DNA of 39,756 nt, from positions 119,274 to 159,029 of the forward strand of contig JAFGDW010000300.1 of assembly GCA_016931935.1 (NCBI GenBank), given 5' to 3'. This DNA is from Candidatus Zhuqueibacterota bacterium (GTDB lineage: Bacteria; Zhuqueibacterota; Zhuqueibacteria; Thermofontimicrobiales; Thiofontviventaceae). Positions 1-7,623 of the stretch are shown here, one piece after another (the stretch's first letter is position 1; every line of letters starts with the position of its first letter). Both the position numbers and the translations under genes were made by a program. Below the pieces are notes generated by a model. That model was given only the letters and a program-made list of their open reading frames with translations. It made no database searches and had not been told where the DNA came from.

Positions 1-590
1 GGAATTTCAAACGTAATTCGCATCGTTACCCATGCTTCCACAATTTCTTTCCCACGGCGGGCAGGATAGTACCGACTTTTGTTAGCAGCCTCAATTGCAG
101 CTTTGGCGCATGCGTTACTACCGGTCGTATTCTCCAACACAATAATTTCTTTGACCCGTCCGCGCTTGTCGATAAGGGCATTTAGCTTGACTTCACCAGT
201 GACTTTGTTTTTGTAATCGTCGGGTGGATATTCTGCAACTGCACCGGCGAATGCTTGTGGGGCTATAAACTGCTGGCTTGCCCCGACGAATCCATTATCC
301 GATATTGGCGAATTATCAAAATTCAATTCAGTGACATTAATTGTCTCATCCAACGGAATGCTTTCGTTTTCCACAGGGATTGGTACGGCAGGTTTCAATG
401 GAGGTGGCTTAAATGTGCCCTGCTGTGTCAAGGGAATATCTTGAACCGAAATGTTCAATTGAACGACGTGTGTTTTTTGTGATTTAGATTCGTAATGGGG
501 AATTGTGTGTAGCAGTAAAATCGAACCTGATAGCGCGATAAAATACCCCCATTCCAACGTGCGACGATATGATTTTTTAATGGCATCCAT
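1..590 (-). CDS. TonB C-terminal-domain protein (3' end outside window)
   Basis: The frame reads open from the ATG at 590 to the window edge, giving about 196 residues without a stop. The product begins MDAIKKSYRRTLEWGYFIAL, so a single N-terminal membrane anchor follows a short basic cytoplasmic tail. A short proline-rich stretch (FKPPPLKPAVPIPV) and a linker come next. The last third has the TonB C-terminal fold signature: YPPDDYKNKVTGEVKLNALI, then an alpha/beta segment with AAIEAANKSRYYPARRGK. TonB proteins anchor in the inner membrane and reach across the periplasm to outer-membrane partners. The start lies 10 bases after the batE stop, so it is probably translated from the same message. 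No ExbB or ExbD is seen here. The recipient and the true C-terminus are not visible, and a structural rather than energising role is possible. Confidence 0.82.
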   Translation of the reverse strand, partial: MDAIKKSYRRTLEWGYFIALSGSILLLHTIPHYESKSQKTHVVQLNISVQDIPLTQQGTFKPPPLKPAVPIPVENESIPLDETINVTELNFDNSPISDNGFVGASQQFIAPQAFAGAVAEYPPDDYKNKVTGEVKLNALIDKRGRVKEIIVLENTTGSNACAKAAIEAANKSRYYPARRGKEIVEAWVTMRITFEI

Positions 591-600
591 AAAAGGTGGA

Positions 601-1359
601 TCAGATTATTTCAACAGCATCCTGTTTCATCCACCCGACTTTCCCATCCTTCAATCGTATTTGAAACCATCCACTATTTTCTTTTTGTAATTGCACTTTA
701 ACACCTTCGTGCAGCGTAAATAGCTCTGTAGAAGACATTTCCGGCGAACTTCGTATTATTACTTCTTCAGCCAGGACGATGCCATAATGGATGTGAGTAT
801 GATCATATATTTTTAAGCCCAATACTGCCGCACTGACCAAGAAAAGTACTAATGCTACCGGCATTACAATCCGAGTAAATATGCTAAATTTTCCGTTTCG
901 CAACAGAATTCGAAGAATTATAATCAGCATTAGTACCAAATACAAAATTACGACGATCCACGTAAGTGTATTTAATCCGAATACTCGTTTAACGCCATCG
1001 ACTATAGTAAACAAGAAAAAGGAGGGTGGTTCAACAATTTTATCCGTAATTTTCAGGTTAGCTAATTCTAGATTAGCTTTTACATCTTCGTTATCGCTGG
1101 CAAGCCGTTTGGCACGTTCATAGTTCAAAATGGCTTTTCCAATTTCCCCCAATTTATAATAACTGTTGCCCAAATTATAGTACACTTCCCATGATTCAAA
1201 TCCATTGGCAATAATTTCTTCATATTGCTTTGTTGCTTCCTGATAATTTTCCTGCTGATATTGTTGATTGGCCTGATCATACAAATAGCTATTATGATCG
1301 GCATGTGCCACGGTAATCATTATTAAAAAAAGAAGGATGATGATAATACGATATTTCAT
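601..1359 (-). CDS. batE: BatE, TPR and SH3-domain membrane protein
   Basis: A 252-residue protein with a signal peptide (residues 1-20), TPR-type helices at about 28-105 (YNLGNSYYKLGEIGKAILNY is a clear TPR), two hydrophobic spans near 130-155 and 163-185, and a C-terminal bacterial SH3-like domain ending in GWMKQDAVEII. This TPR-TM-SH3 order is that of BatE in the Bat operons of Bacteroidota and spirochaetes. Bat proteins form an envelope assembly linked to oxidative-stress tolerance, though the biochemical role is unsettled. AGGA lies 7 bases before the ATG. The gene follows batD by 70 bases and runs almost directly into the TonB-type gene. Confidence 0.88.
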   Translation of the reverse strand: MKYRIIIILLFLIMITVAHADHNSYLYDQANQQYQQENYQEATKQYEEIIANGFESWEVYYNLGNSYYKLGEIGKAILNYERAKRLASDNEDVKANLELANLKITDKIVEPPSFFLFTIVDGVKRVFGLNTLTWIVVILYLVLMLIIILRILLRNGKFSIFTRIVMPVALVLFLVSAAVLGLKIYDHTHIHYGIVLAEEVIIRSSPEMSSTELFTLHEGVKVQLQKENSGWFQIRLKDGKVGWMKQDAVEII

Positions 1360-1429
1360 TTTTATTTCCTGTATGGTTTCAATGGGATGCTATTCAAATT
1401 CAGTATCATGTATTGCTGAGAATAACTTT

Positions 1430-3286
1430 TCAGATTACTTTCTCCAATGCAATAATAGCATCTTTAGCCTGTTCGTAAAACGATTTCATCTCGTCCAGGC
1501 CAGAATTTGCCGGAGCGAATCGTTGAAAATCACATGTCTTTAGACAGTTCATGTATTGCTCAATCACGTTCACTTCAATCTTTTTGGATGTCATCATGCC
1601 TTCAACTTCGTCCGTGATAATACCAGCGGCTTCAATATTAAGCTTGTCTGCCAAAAAACCCATCAGTGCATTTGCTACTTCCGCATAAAATTCTTTTTGA
1701 GTGGATTCGCTTAATGCTTTCTTCGCCTTCTTCAATCGATTCATTGCCATTTGATTAGCGCGACGGCTGCGAGCGTAGGCGACATTTCCGTTTAATTTAT
1801 CCAGGTGATGTCGCTGACCGACTGCAACTCCAACACCCAGTATCGGCACAATTGCCAGCACGGCAAATAGGAAACTGTTATAAAAATAGTTGCCAATTTT
1901 CCGGAAGGCGGGTGCATGTGTCTGAATGTAACGAATATCTTTTCCAATAAGTTGAACTTCTTCCTTGCTCAATCCGGTGCCGGAAACGGCAAATTCATCC
2001 TTGCCTTTTGTAACATCAATCACGATCGGTCCTGTGCGGGCGCGTTGATAAGAGCCGTTGGCCGGATTAAAATAGCTAAATTCAATCGAGGGAATATTTT
2101 TCTTTCCGGTATAACGTGGAATCAGTACATATTCATACGTTTTGCTCCCGGAAATCCGGTTACCGTTTCGATCAATATTTTCCGTGACTTTGGGATCGTA
2201 CCGCTCGAATCCCTCCGGGAATTGAATAACTGGTTCAGGAATGATCTTGATATTGCCGGTTCCGGCAATGGTTACTTTTAATGCCAACGCTTCGTTGGTA
2301 TGGACTTCATTTTTATCAATTGTTGCCGTGACATTAAACGAACCGACAGCGCCAGAAAAATCGCGTGGTTTTCCTTCTGCTGGAAGAGGTAACACATTCA
2401 ATTTAACAGGTGGTGAAAAGACCGAATAACGAACTGAACGTCCAAAAAACGGATCATCGAAAAAGCTATCGAACATCGATCGGGACGAACGATTTTGTAC
2501 ACGCACGTCACACTCGATCTGCATCGGGCTGATCTCTTTTTCACCAGCTTCGGTTGGGAACAATGCCATTTTTTTAATATCGGCAACAACGAATTCCCGT
2601 CCCTCGTACATTTCTCGCTTGGTTTGCGGTTGCTGCCTCATGGGGAAATCTTCGACCCAAAAACCGATTGTATTTGGCTCTTTCGCCACACCGTAAGATG
2701 TTACAGTCACATTGGTGTAAATTTTATATGTAAGAATGACCGGTTCATTAACATAAACAGTCCGTTTGCTTATGGCCGTTTTCAGAAACAAATTATCTTC
2801 AATCGATGCATTATTTTGTGATTGCGATTGGGATTGCGTTCGTCCACGACGGTTGCTTTGTCGTGATTGCGATGTACTGTTTTGCTTCACCACTTCGATT
2901 GGGATTGGATCGGTTTTATATTGTTTGCCTCTGTATTCCACAGTAGCGGGACCGATTTCAAACGTGCCAACCTTGTTTGCCATGTACGTATAACTCTGGG
3001 ATTTCGTCACTGACATTTTGCCCATTGTGATTTGCACATTCTGCGATGTACCTGAGCTGCCGAGAAATGTAGCAAAGCCACTCACATCCGGCAATTCGGG
3101 ATCGCCATTAAGCGAATTCACTTTGTCCCCGGACAGTTCAATCGTATACGTAAATGTTTGATTTTCCGCAACGACAGTTCGATCAACCTTGGCTGTGATC
3201 GTAATGTCTGCCGCCATCAAAGGGCGGTAAGCAGCAACCATTATAAAAAAGACGATATAAAAACCATTGATAACCATTTGCTTCAT
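1430..3286 (-). CDS. batD: BatD, oxygen-tolerance family protein
   Basis: This encodes about 618 residues from the ATG at 3286; a GTG four codons upstream (3298) is an alternative start. A signal peptide (MKQMVINGFYIVFFIMVAAY) precedes a repeat of Ig-like beta domains with the family opening ITITAKVDRTVVAENQTFTY. A transmembrane span lies near residues 470-495 (FLFAVLAIVPILGVGVAVG), followed by a basic helical cytoplasmic domain containing TCDFQRFAPANSGLDEM. This is the layout of the BatD family (PF13584). A Ser/Gln-rich linker (SRQSNRRGRTQSQSQSQNN) follows the first beta domain. The C-terminal TCDxxxF motif recurs in the two BatD-like proteins at 7620-8702 and 11952-12896. Expected location: inner membrane with a large periplasmic part. 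Confidence 0.9.
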   Translation of the reverse strand: MKQMVINGFYIVFFIMVAAYRPLMAADITITAKVDRTVVAENQTFTYTIELSGDKVNSLNGDPELPDVSGFATFLGSSGTSQNVQITMGKMSVTKSQSYTYMANKVGTFEIGPATVEYRGKQYKTDPIPIEVVKQNSTSQSRQSNRRGRTQSQSQSQNNASIEDNLFLKTAISKRTVYVNEPVILTYKIYTNVTVTSYGVAKEPNTIGFWVEDFPMRQQPQTKREMYEGREFVVADIKKMALFPTEAGEKEISPMQIECDVRVQNRSSRSMFDSFFDDPFFGRSVRYSVFSPPVKLNVLPLPAEGKPRDFSGAVGSFNVTATIDKNEVHTNEALALKVTIAGTGNIKIIPEPVIQFPEGFERYDPKVTENIDRNGNRISGSKTYEYVLIPRYTGKKNIPSIEFSYFNPANGSYQRARTGPIVIDVTKGKDEFAVSGTGLSKEEVQLIGKDIRYIQTHAPAFRKIGNYFYNSFLFAVLAIVPILGVGVAVGQRHHLDKLNGNVAYARSRRANQMAMNRLKKAKKALSESTQKEFYAEVANALMGFLADKLNIEAAGIITDEVEGMMTSKKIEVNVIEQYMNCLKTCDFQRFAPANSGLDEMKSFYEQAKDAIIALEKVI

Positions 3287-3386
3287 TGATTTATCCACAT
3301 TGTGTTATATTGAAATCACCTCTAAGCCGAAGAAGTGTTTTGTGCATAAATAGAAAAAAATTATTTCATAAATTTCTTGCAGAGAC

Positions 3387-4268
3387 CTACTTCTCAGGAA
3401 ATACCCGATTCCGTCCATTGTTTTTAGCCGTATACAGGCATTCATCTGCCGTTTTGAACAATCGCTTCTGATCATCGGCATCTTCCGGGAAAGTAGCGAA
3501 ACCGATACTGATTGTCACCTTCAAATCTGTATCCGAACCGGGTTTGCGGAATACTTGCGATTCAATATCCGCGCGGCACCGATTAAGCACCATGGCGACA
3601 AATTCCCGCTTGGTCTCTGGTAACAGGAACGCAAACTCTTCACCGCCAATACGCGCTACTAAATCCGTCTTGCGAAAGCTGGTAAGCAGACGTTGTGCGA
3701 CTTGCTGGAGAATAAAATCGCCCATATCATGACCATACGTATCGTTAACACGTTTGAAATGGTCGATGTCAGCGATTGCAATTGCAAAATGTTTTTCATA
3801 ACGAACAGACAGATCAAAAATATTACCGTATTTTTCATCAAAAAATTTTCGGTTACCTAATTGCGTCAATGCATCGGTGGAGGCCATCTCCAGATAAAAC
3901 TTCCGTTTTTCGAGCAGCAATTCCAGCTTTGCCAGCAGTTCATCGTGGGAAAATGGCTTTACAAGAAAATCACTCGCCCGCAACTTATATGCTTTTAATC
4001 GGTCATCAAGCTTGCCTTTCCCCGAGACAAAGATCACCTCAACATCTTTAGTGTCTTCTTTCTGTTTTAAATCTTCGCAGACTGTATAGCCATCTATCCC
4101 GGGCATCATAATATCAAGCAGGATTATATCCGGCTTGAATGTCGCGGCTTTTTCGAGCGCCTCCGCGCCACTGGATGCATATTCGGTTTCATATGGCTTG
4201 GCGCGAAAAATCCGCCGATACGTATTGTGCCAGTTCGGTTCATCGTCAACGATCAATATTCGGCTCAC
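3387..4268 (-). CDS. REC-GGDEF response regulator, predicted diguanylate cyclase
   Basis: About 293 residues from a GTG start at 4268, chosen because AGAGGAGG at 4277-4284 sits 8 bases upstream. A longer in-frame start at 4298 has no such site. The N-terminal receiver domain shows the acidic pair (ILIVDDEPN), the phosphoacceptor Asp (IILLDIMMPG) and the conserved Lys (FLVKPFSHDEL). The C-terminal GGDEF domain carries an intact GGEEF active site (ARIGGEEFAFLLPE) and an inhibitory RxxD site (RKTD) five residues upstream. It should therefore make cyclic di-GMP when the receiver is phosphorylated and be product-inhibited. No partner histidine kinase is in the window. It lies between batC and batD in the same direction, which is not the usual composition of a bat operon. 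Confidence 0.93.
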   Translation of the reverse strand: MSRILIVDDEPNWHNTYRRIFRAKPYETEYASSGAEALEKAATFKPDIILLDIMMPGIDGYTVCEDLKQKEDTKDVEVIFVSGKGKLDDRLKAYKLRASDFLVKPFSHDELLAKLELLLEKRKFYLEMASTDALTQLGNRKFFDEKYGNIFDLSVRYEKHFAIAIADIDHFKRVNDTYGHDMGDFILQQVAQRLLTSFRKTDLVARIGGEEFAFLLPETKREFVAMVLNRCRADIESQVFRKPGSDTDLKVTISIGFATFPEDADDQKRLFKTADECLYTAKNNGRNRVFPEK

Positions 4269-4350
4269 CCGTGCAGCCTCCTCTCTTACCCACACCACTA
4301 TAGTCGAAAAATTATCAGTTTAATTTATTTCAATAACTGCGATAACGTCA

Positions 4351-4382
4351 TTTCAAATTCAACATTCAACACTCAAAATCCA
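4351..4382. repeat. Degenerate short repeat in the batC-GGDEF spacer
   Basis: The spacer between the batC stop and the diguanylate cyclase start holds a low-complexity run of the units ATTCAAC, ATTCAAC and ACTCAAAATC. From memory, such runs of ATTCAA/TTGAAT words are common between genes in metagenome-derived genomes. No hairpin or coding potential is seen. Function unknown. Confidence 0.45.
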
Positions 4383-4390
4383 ATATTTTA

Positions 4391-5173
4391 CTACCAATCT
4401 TTGGCAATCCGTGCATTCCCTGGCACTTTTACCTGTCGTTGTTCCTGCATATCCTTTTCATCTTTTTCAAGAGCATTTAAAATCCGCTCAGCATCTTCCT
4501 TGGACATTTCTTCAGGATTTTGCTCCTGCGCTTGTTGCTGCTCCTGTTGTTGCTGTTCTTGTTCATCCTGCTGTTGTTGGTCCTGTTGCTCTTTTTGTTT
4601 TTCCTGTTCCTGCTGTTCTTGTTGCTGTTGTTCTTGTTGCTGTTGTTGCTGATCCTGATTTTGTTGTTGTTCCTGCTGTTCCTGATTTTGCTGTGAATTT
4701 TGATTTTGTTGTTGCTGCTGATTTTGATCCTGGTTCTGTTTCTGGGCTTCGTCTTTCAATTTCCGACGAACAAATTCCAGATTGTATTTCGCATCCATAT
4801 CATCGGGATTCAATTTTAACGCCTGCGTGTAGGAGAGAATCGCCTCGGGCAGCTTTCCCATTTTATACAATGAATTGCCAATATTATAATATGCTTTTGA
4901 CTGCTTAATAATATCTTCGCTTACGGTTGCTTTTTCGTATTCAGAGATGGCGTCTTCATACTTGTTTTTCTTATATTGGACATTGCCGACATTAAACAAA
5001 ATTTCCGGCTTATCCGGTTCATCAAGCAACGCATCCCGATATTTATTGTTCGCCTCGTCATATTTTTCCTCGGCATATAACTTATTTCCTTCAGTCACTT
5101 TTTGCCGGGCCGACTGGCTAAATATCATCGATGGAAACAGCAGAACCACGGCTATGCTAAATAACGTACGCAT
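4391..5173 (-). CDS. batC: BatC, TPR protein with long Gln-rich tail
   Basis: 260 residues from the ATG at 5173, chosen because GGAGG lies about 10 bases upstream and a good signal peptide follows (MRTLFSIAVVLLFPSMIFSQ). Three TPR motifs cover roughly residues 25-135 (YYNIGNSLYKMGKLPEAILS is typical). Residues 144-219 are almost only Gln, Glu, Asn, Asp and Lys. The tail (EDAERILNALEKDEKD, ending in KDW) matches the conserved end of BatC proteins. BatC is an exported TPR scaffold thought to work with BatA and BatB. The ATG lies one base after the batB stop, so translation is probably coupled. Confidence 0.88.
   Translation of the reverse strand: MRTLFSIAVVLLFPSMIFSQSARQKVTEGNKLYAEEKYDEANNKYRDALLDEPDKPEILFNVGNVQYKKNKYEDAISEYEKATVSEDIIKQSKAYYNIGNSLYKMGKLPEAILSYTQALKLNPDDMDAKYNLEFVRRKLKDEAQKQNQDQNQQQQQNQNSQQNQEQQEQQQNQDQQQQQQEQQQQEQQEQEKQKEQQDQQQQDEQEQQQQEQQQAQEQNPEEMSKEDAERILNALEKDEKDMQEQRQVKVPGNARIAKDW
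4517..4744 (-). repeat. CAG/CAA-rich low-complexity tract in batC
   Basis: About 228 bases encode 76 residues dominated by Gln with scattered Glu, Asn and Asp. CAG and CAA codons are mixed rather than forming a pure trinucleotide repeat, which argues for selection on the amino-acid content. The other strand stays open across it, giving spurious reading frames rich in Cys or Val. Confidence 0.85.
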
Positions 5174-5174
5174 T

Positions 5175-6206
5175 TTAATTGAACCTCCCACGCCATTCAT
5201 GTTTCACTTTTTTCCGTTCCGGCAGCAATACTTCAATTACGAGCAATAGAATCGCGAACACGATCACGTACTGGAACCTGTCTTCGTATTGTGAAAATTT
5301 TACCGATGCCAGTTCCTTCTTTTCCATTTTGGAAATTTCATTGTATATCTTCGTAAGTTCAGCTTCCGAACCCGATGCCCGGTAGTATTTTCCATTTGTT
5401 TGCAACGCAATCTTTTCCAGCGTTATTTCATCCAGTTTGCTTGTGACCACCTGACCCTGCTTATCTTTTTTGAAGCCGGTATTGTTACCATGGTCACCAT
5501 ACATCGGAATGGGAACGCCTGTTGGAGAGCCGACACCCACCGTGTAAATGACGACGCCTTCCTTCTCCGCCAATTCCGCAGCTTTCAGCGGATCGCCTTG
5601 ATGATCTTCACCATCGGTAATGAGAATCAGCACCTTGTGTTTGCGCTCACGTTCTTCGAACGTTTTAACAGCCAGCGTAATTGCGTCACCGATTGCGGTG
5701 CCCGGCGTAGGAATCAGATTGGGATTCATAATATCGAGGAACAAATTGGCTGCGCCATAATCGAGCGTCATTGGGCATTGCACAAACGGCACGCCGGCGA
5801 ATGCAATCAATCCCACGCGATCGCCTTGCAATAAATCGATGAAGCTGCTGACCGCATGCTTGGCTTTTTCCAGGCGATTGGGTTTAATGTCTTCAGCCAT
5901 CATCGACAGGGAAACATCCATCGCAATAATAATATCCACACCCTCGCGCTTTACTTCTTCCAGCTTGGTGCCGATTTGCGGCCGGGCCAGCGAGAACAAA
6001 ATAAACGATGTCGCGACAATAATGAGGACGACTTTCCACACTTGCCGGACTTTGCTGGTCGAAAATGTAAGTTTGGACAACAGCTCCATGCTGCCGAACC
6101 GCTGCAACGCTTTTTTCTTCCAGCGGAACACGAGCATGTAAAACACAATCAACACTGGAATCAACCAGAGTAAATGGAGATAGTGAATATCATGGAAACG
6201 GAACAT
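5175..6206 (-). CDS. batB: BatB, VWA-domain membrane protein
   Basis: 343 residues. Two N-terminal membrane spans (about residues 10-28 and 57-75) precede a von Willebrand factor A domain. The metal-ion-dependent adhesion site is intact: DVSLS, the Thr in TPGTAIGD, and Asp in LILITDGEDH. A third hydrophobic span near residues 310-328 (VIVFAILLLVIEVLL) lies before a short basic tail. This is the standard BatA/BatB layout, with the VWA domain in the periplasm. AGGTAAG precedes the ATG. The stop abuts batC. It is separated from batA by an unusual 421-base spacer. Confidence 0.9.
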   Translation of the reverse strand: MFRFHDIHYLHLLWLIPVLIVFYMLVFRWKKKALQRFGSMELLSKLTFSTSKVRQVWKVVLIIVATSFILFSLARPQIGTKLEEVKREGVDIIIAMDVSLSMMAEDIKPNRLEKAKHAVSSFIDLLQGDRVGLIAFAGVPFVQCPMTLDYGAANLFLDIMNPNLIPTPGTAIGDAITLAVKTFEERERKHKVLILITDGEDHQGDPLKAAELAEKEGVVIYTVGVGSPTGVPIPMYGDHGNNTGFKKDKQGQVVTSKLDEITLEKIALQTNGKYYRASGSEAELTKIYNEISKMEKKELASVKFSQYEDRFQYVIVFAILLLVIEVLLPERKKVKHEWRGRFN

Positions 6207-6286
6207 CGGGCTTACCTATATTGAATTCATTATTACTGAAAACGATTTTTCGCATTTATTCGAGCACTTTATTTTATGTTTTTCAT

Positions 6287-6472
6287 TGCCACAAAGTCCC
6301 TGAGACACAAAGCTTCACAAATTTGCAATGTTTTCATAGCTAAAAAATCCATGATTGTTTTTTGCATAAAAACATAAGTTTGACATTTATAAATACTGTC
6401 AAATAGTAACTTAAACTTATTGCATACATTCTTTCATTCGTGTTACTTTGATCCTTGGTGTTTTGGTGGCCG
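6287..6472. repeat. Imperfect 186-bp inverted-repeat element between batA and batB
   Basis: The left arm (6287-6320, GCCACAAAG...GACACAAAG) is an imperfect inverted copy of the right arm (6437-6472, CTTTGATCCTTGGTG...GGTGGC). Inside are nested inverted pairs: ATAAGTTT with AAACTTAT, and TGACA with TGTCA around 6380-6402. There is no coding potential. The structure resembles a worn miniature element or a large folded RNA. Together with the hairpin at 6537-6599 it fills most of the 421-base gap (6207-6627). Confidence 0.6.
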
Positions 6473-6536
6473 AAAAGCCAAATCAAATTAAAACTAGATG
6501 TAACTACTCAGGCAGTAAAATGCAACTTTCCGTCGG

Positions 6537-6599
6537 CTGAGCCTGTCGAAGTCGAGAAACGCACCAATTCCATGGATTTGTTGCCTTCTACAGGCTCAG
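6537..6599. repeat. Inverted repeat of the CTGAGCCTGTCGAAG word
   Basis: CTGAGCCTGTCGAAG at 6537-6551 is matched by its reverse complement at 6585-6599 with one mismatch, around a 33-base loop. From memory, the word CTTCGACAGGCTCAG recurs as an intergenic repeat in many environmental bacterial genomes. The hairpin lies in the batA-batB spacer, on top of any transcript of the operon. Confidence 0.65.
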
Positions 6600-6627
6600 G
6601 CAACGGAGAACCTGAGATATAACTATA

Positions 6628-7623
6628 TTATGGTATTTTTCTGAATCGTGTATTTGCAAGTACAATTTCCAGCATTAACGCGGCGAATGCTATCAGCACA
6701 AACCGACCAAACAATTCATTGTAGCGCGTATATTCCTTAACTTCAATTTTAGTCTTTTCCAGATCGCCGATTTCCGAGTAAATCCGGGCGAGACTCTGCT
6801 CATCGGTCGCACGGAAGTATTGTCCGCCAGTAATCAATGCGATATTTTTGAGTACATCTTCATCAATATCGACATCGATATAGGTGTAGCGCTTGCCGAA
6901 AAACGGATCATCCACCGGATATGGCGCCTTGCCGCGTGATCCGGCGCCGATCGTGTAAATACGCACGCCAATTGCTTTGGCAACCTTAGCCGCAGTCAAC
7001 GGGTCAAGCTCGCCCTTGTTATTTCGGCCATCTGTTAATAGAATTACTACCTTACTTTTTGACTTACTTTCACGCAGCCGGTTGACACAATTAGCAATCG
7101 CCATCCCTATTGCTGTACCATCTTCAATCATGCCGATGTGGATTTCATCAAGGAATTTAATCAGAATGCCGTAATCCAATGTTAACGGACATTGCGTAAA
7201 ACTTTTCCCGGCAAATACCACCATGCCGATGCGATCGTTCTGACGTCCCTTAATAAATGAAGCAGCGACTTCTTTGGTTACATCCAGACGATTACGCTTC
7301 TTGGCTAAATCTTCGGCGCGCATACTGCCGGAAATATCCATTGCCAGAATAATATCGATGCCCTCGGTAATCACTTCTTCCTCTTTCGTCCCCGATTGCG
7401 GACGGGCAAACGCGACGATCAGCAGTGTAATCACAGCAAGCCGTAGAAAAATCAATATGTGCCGGTAAACGCCGGAGCGAGATGTCTTGACGGATTTTAC
7501 TGTTCCCAGATTGGAAAAGCGTACCGTCCCCGATTTAGCTCCCTGTCGCTTGAAATACCAAAATGCGATCAGCGGTACCAAAACAAGCAGTACAAGAAAT
7601 TCCGGATTAGCAAATCGAATCAT
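6628..7623 (-). CDS. batA: BatA, VWA-domain membrane protein
   Basis: 331 residues with N-terminal spans near residues 7-22 and 55-72, a von Willebrand A domain with complete metal-site residues (DISGS, the Thr of EDGTAIGM, and Asp of VILLTDGRNNKG), and a C-terminal span (FVLIAFAALMLEIVLA). It is a paralogue of BatB, with which it is thought to form a membrane complex. Its ATG overlaps the TGA of the upstream BatD-like gene by four bases, a sign of coupled translation. The longer N-terminal form (FANPEFLVLLVLVPLIAFWY) is typical of BatA. Confidence 0.9.
   Translation of the reverse strand: MIRFANPEFLVLLVLVPLIAFWYFKRQGAKSGTVRFSNLGTVKSVKTSRSGVYRHILIFLRLAVITLLIVAFARPQSGTKEEEVITEGIDIILAMDISGSMRAEDLAKKRNRLDVTKEVAASFIKGRQNDRIGMVVFAGKSFTQCPLTLDYGILIKFLDEIHIGMIEDGTAIGMAIANCVNRLRESKSKSKVVILLTDGRNNKGELDPLTAAKVAKAIGVRIYTIGAGSRGKAPYPVDDPFFGKRYTYIDVDIDEDVLKNIALITGGQYFRATDEQSLARIYSEIGDLEKTKIEVKEYTRYNELFGRFVLIAFAALMLEIVLANTRFRKIP

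Noticed and set aside
4227..4908. Long plus-strand reading frames rich in Cys/Ser or Val/Pro opposite batC
   Set aside because: They are the antisense of the Gln-rich batC tract; composition is dictated by CAG/CAA codons and there is no ribosome-binding site.
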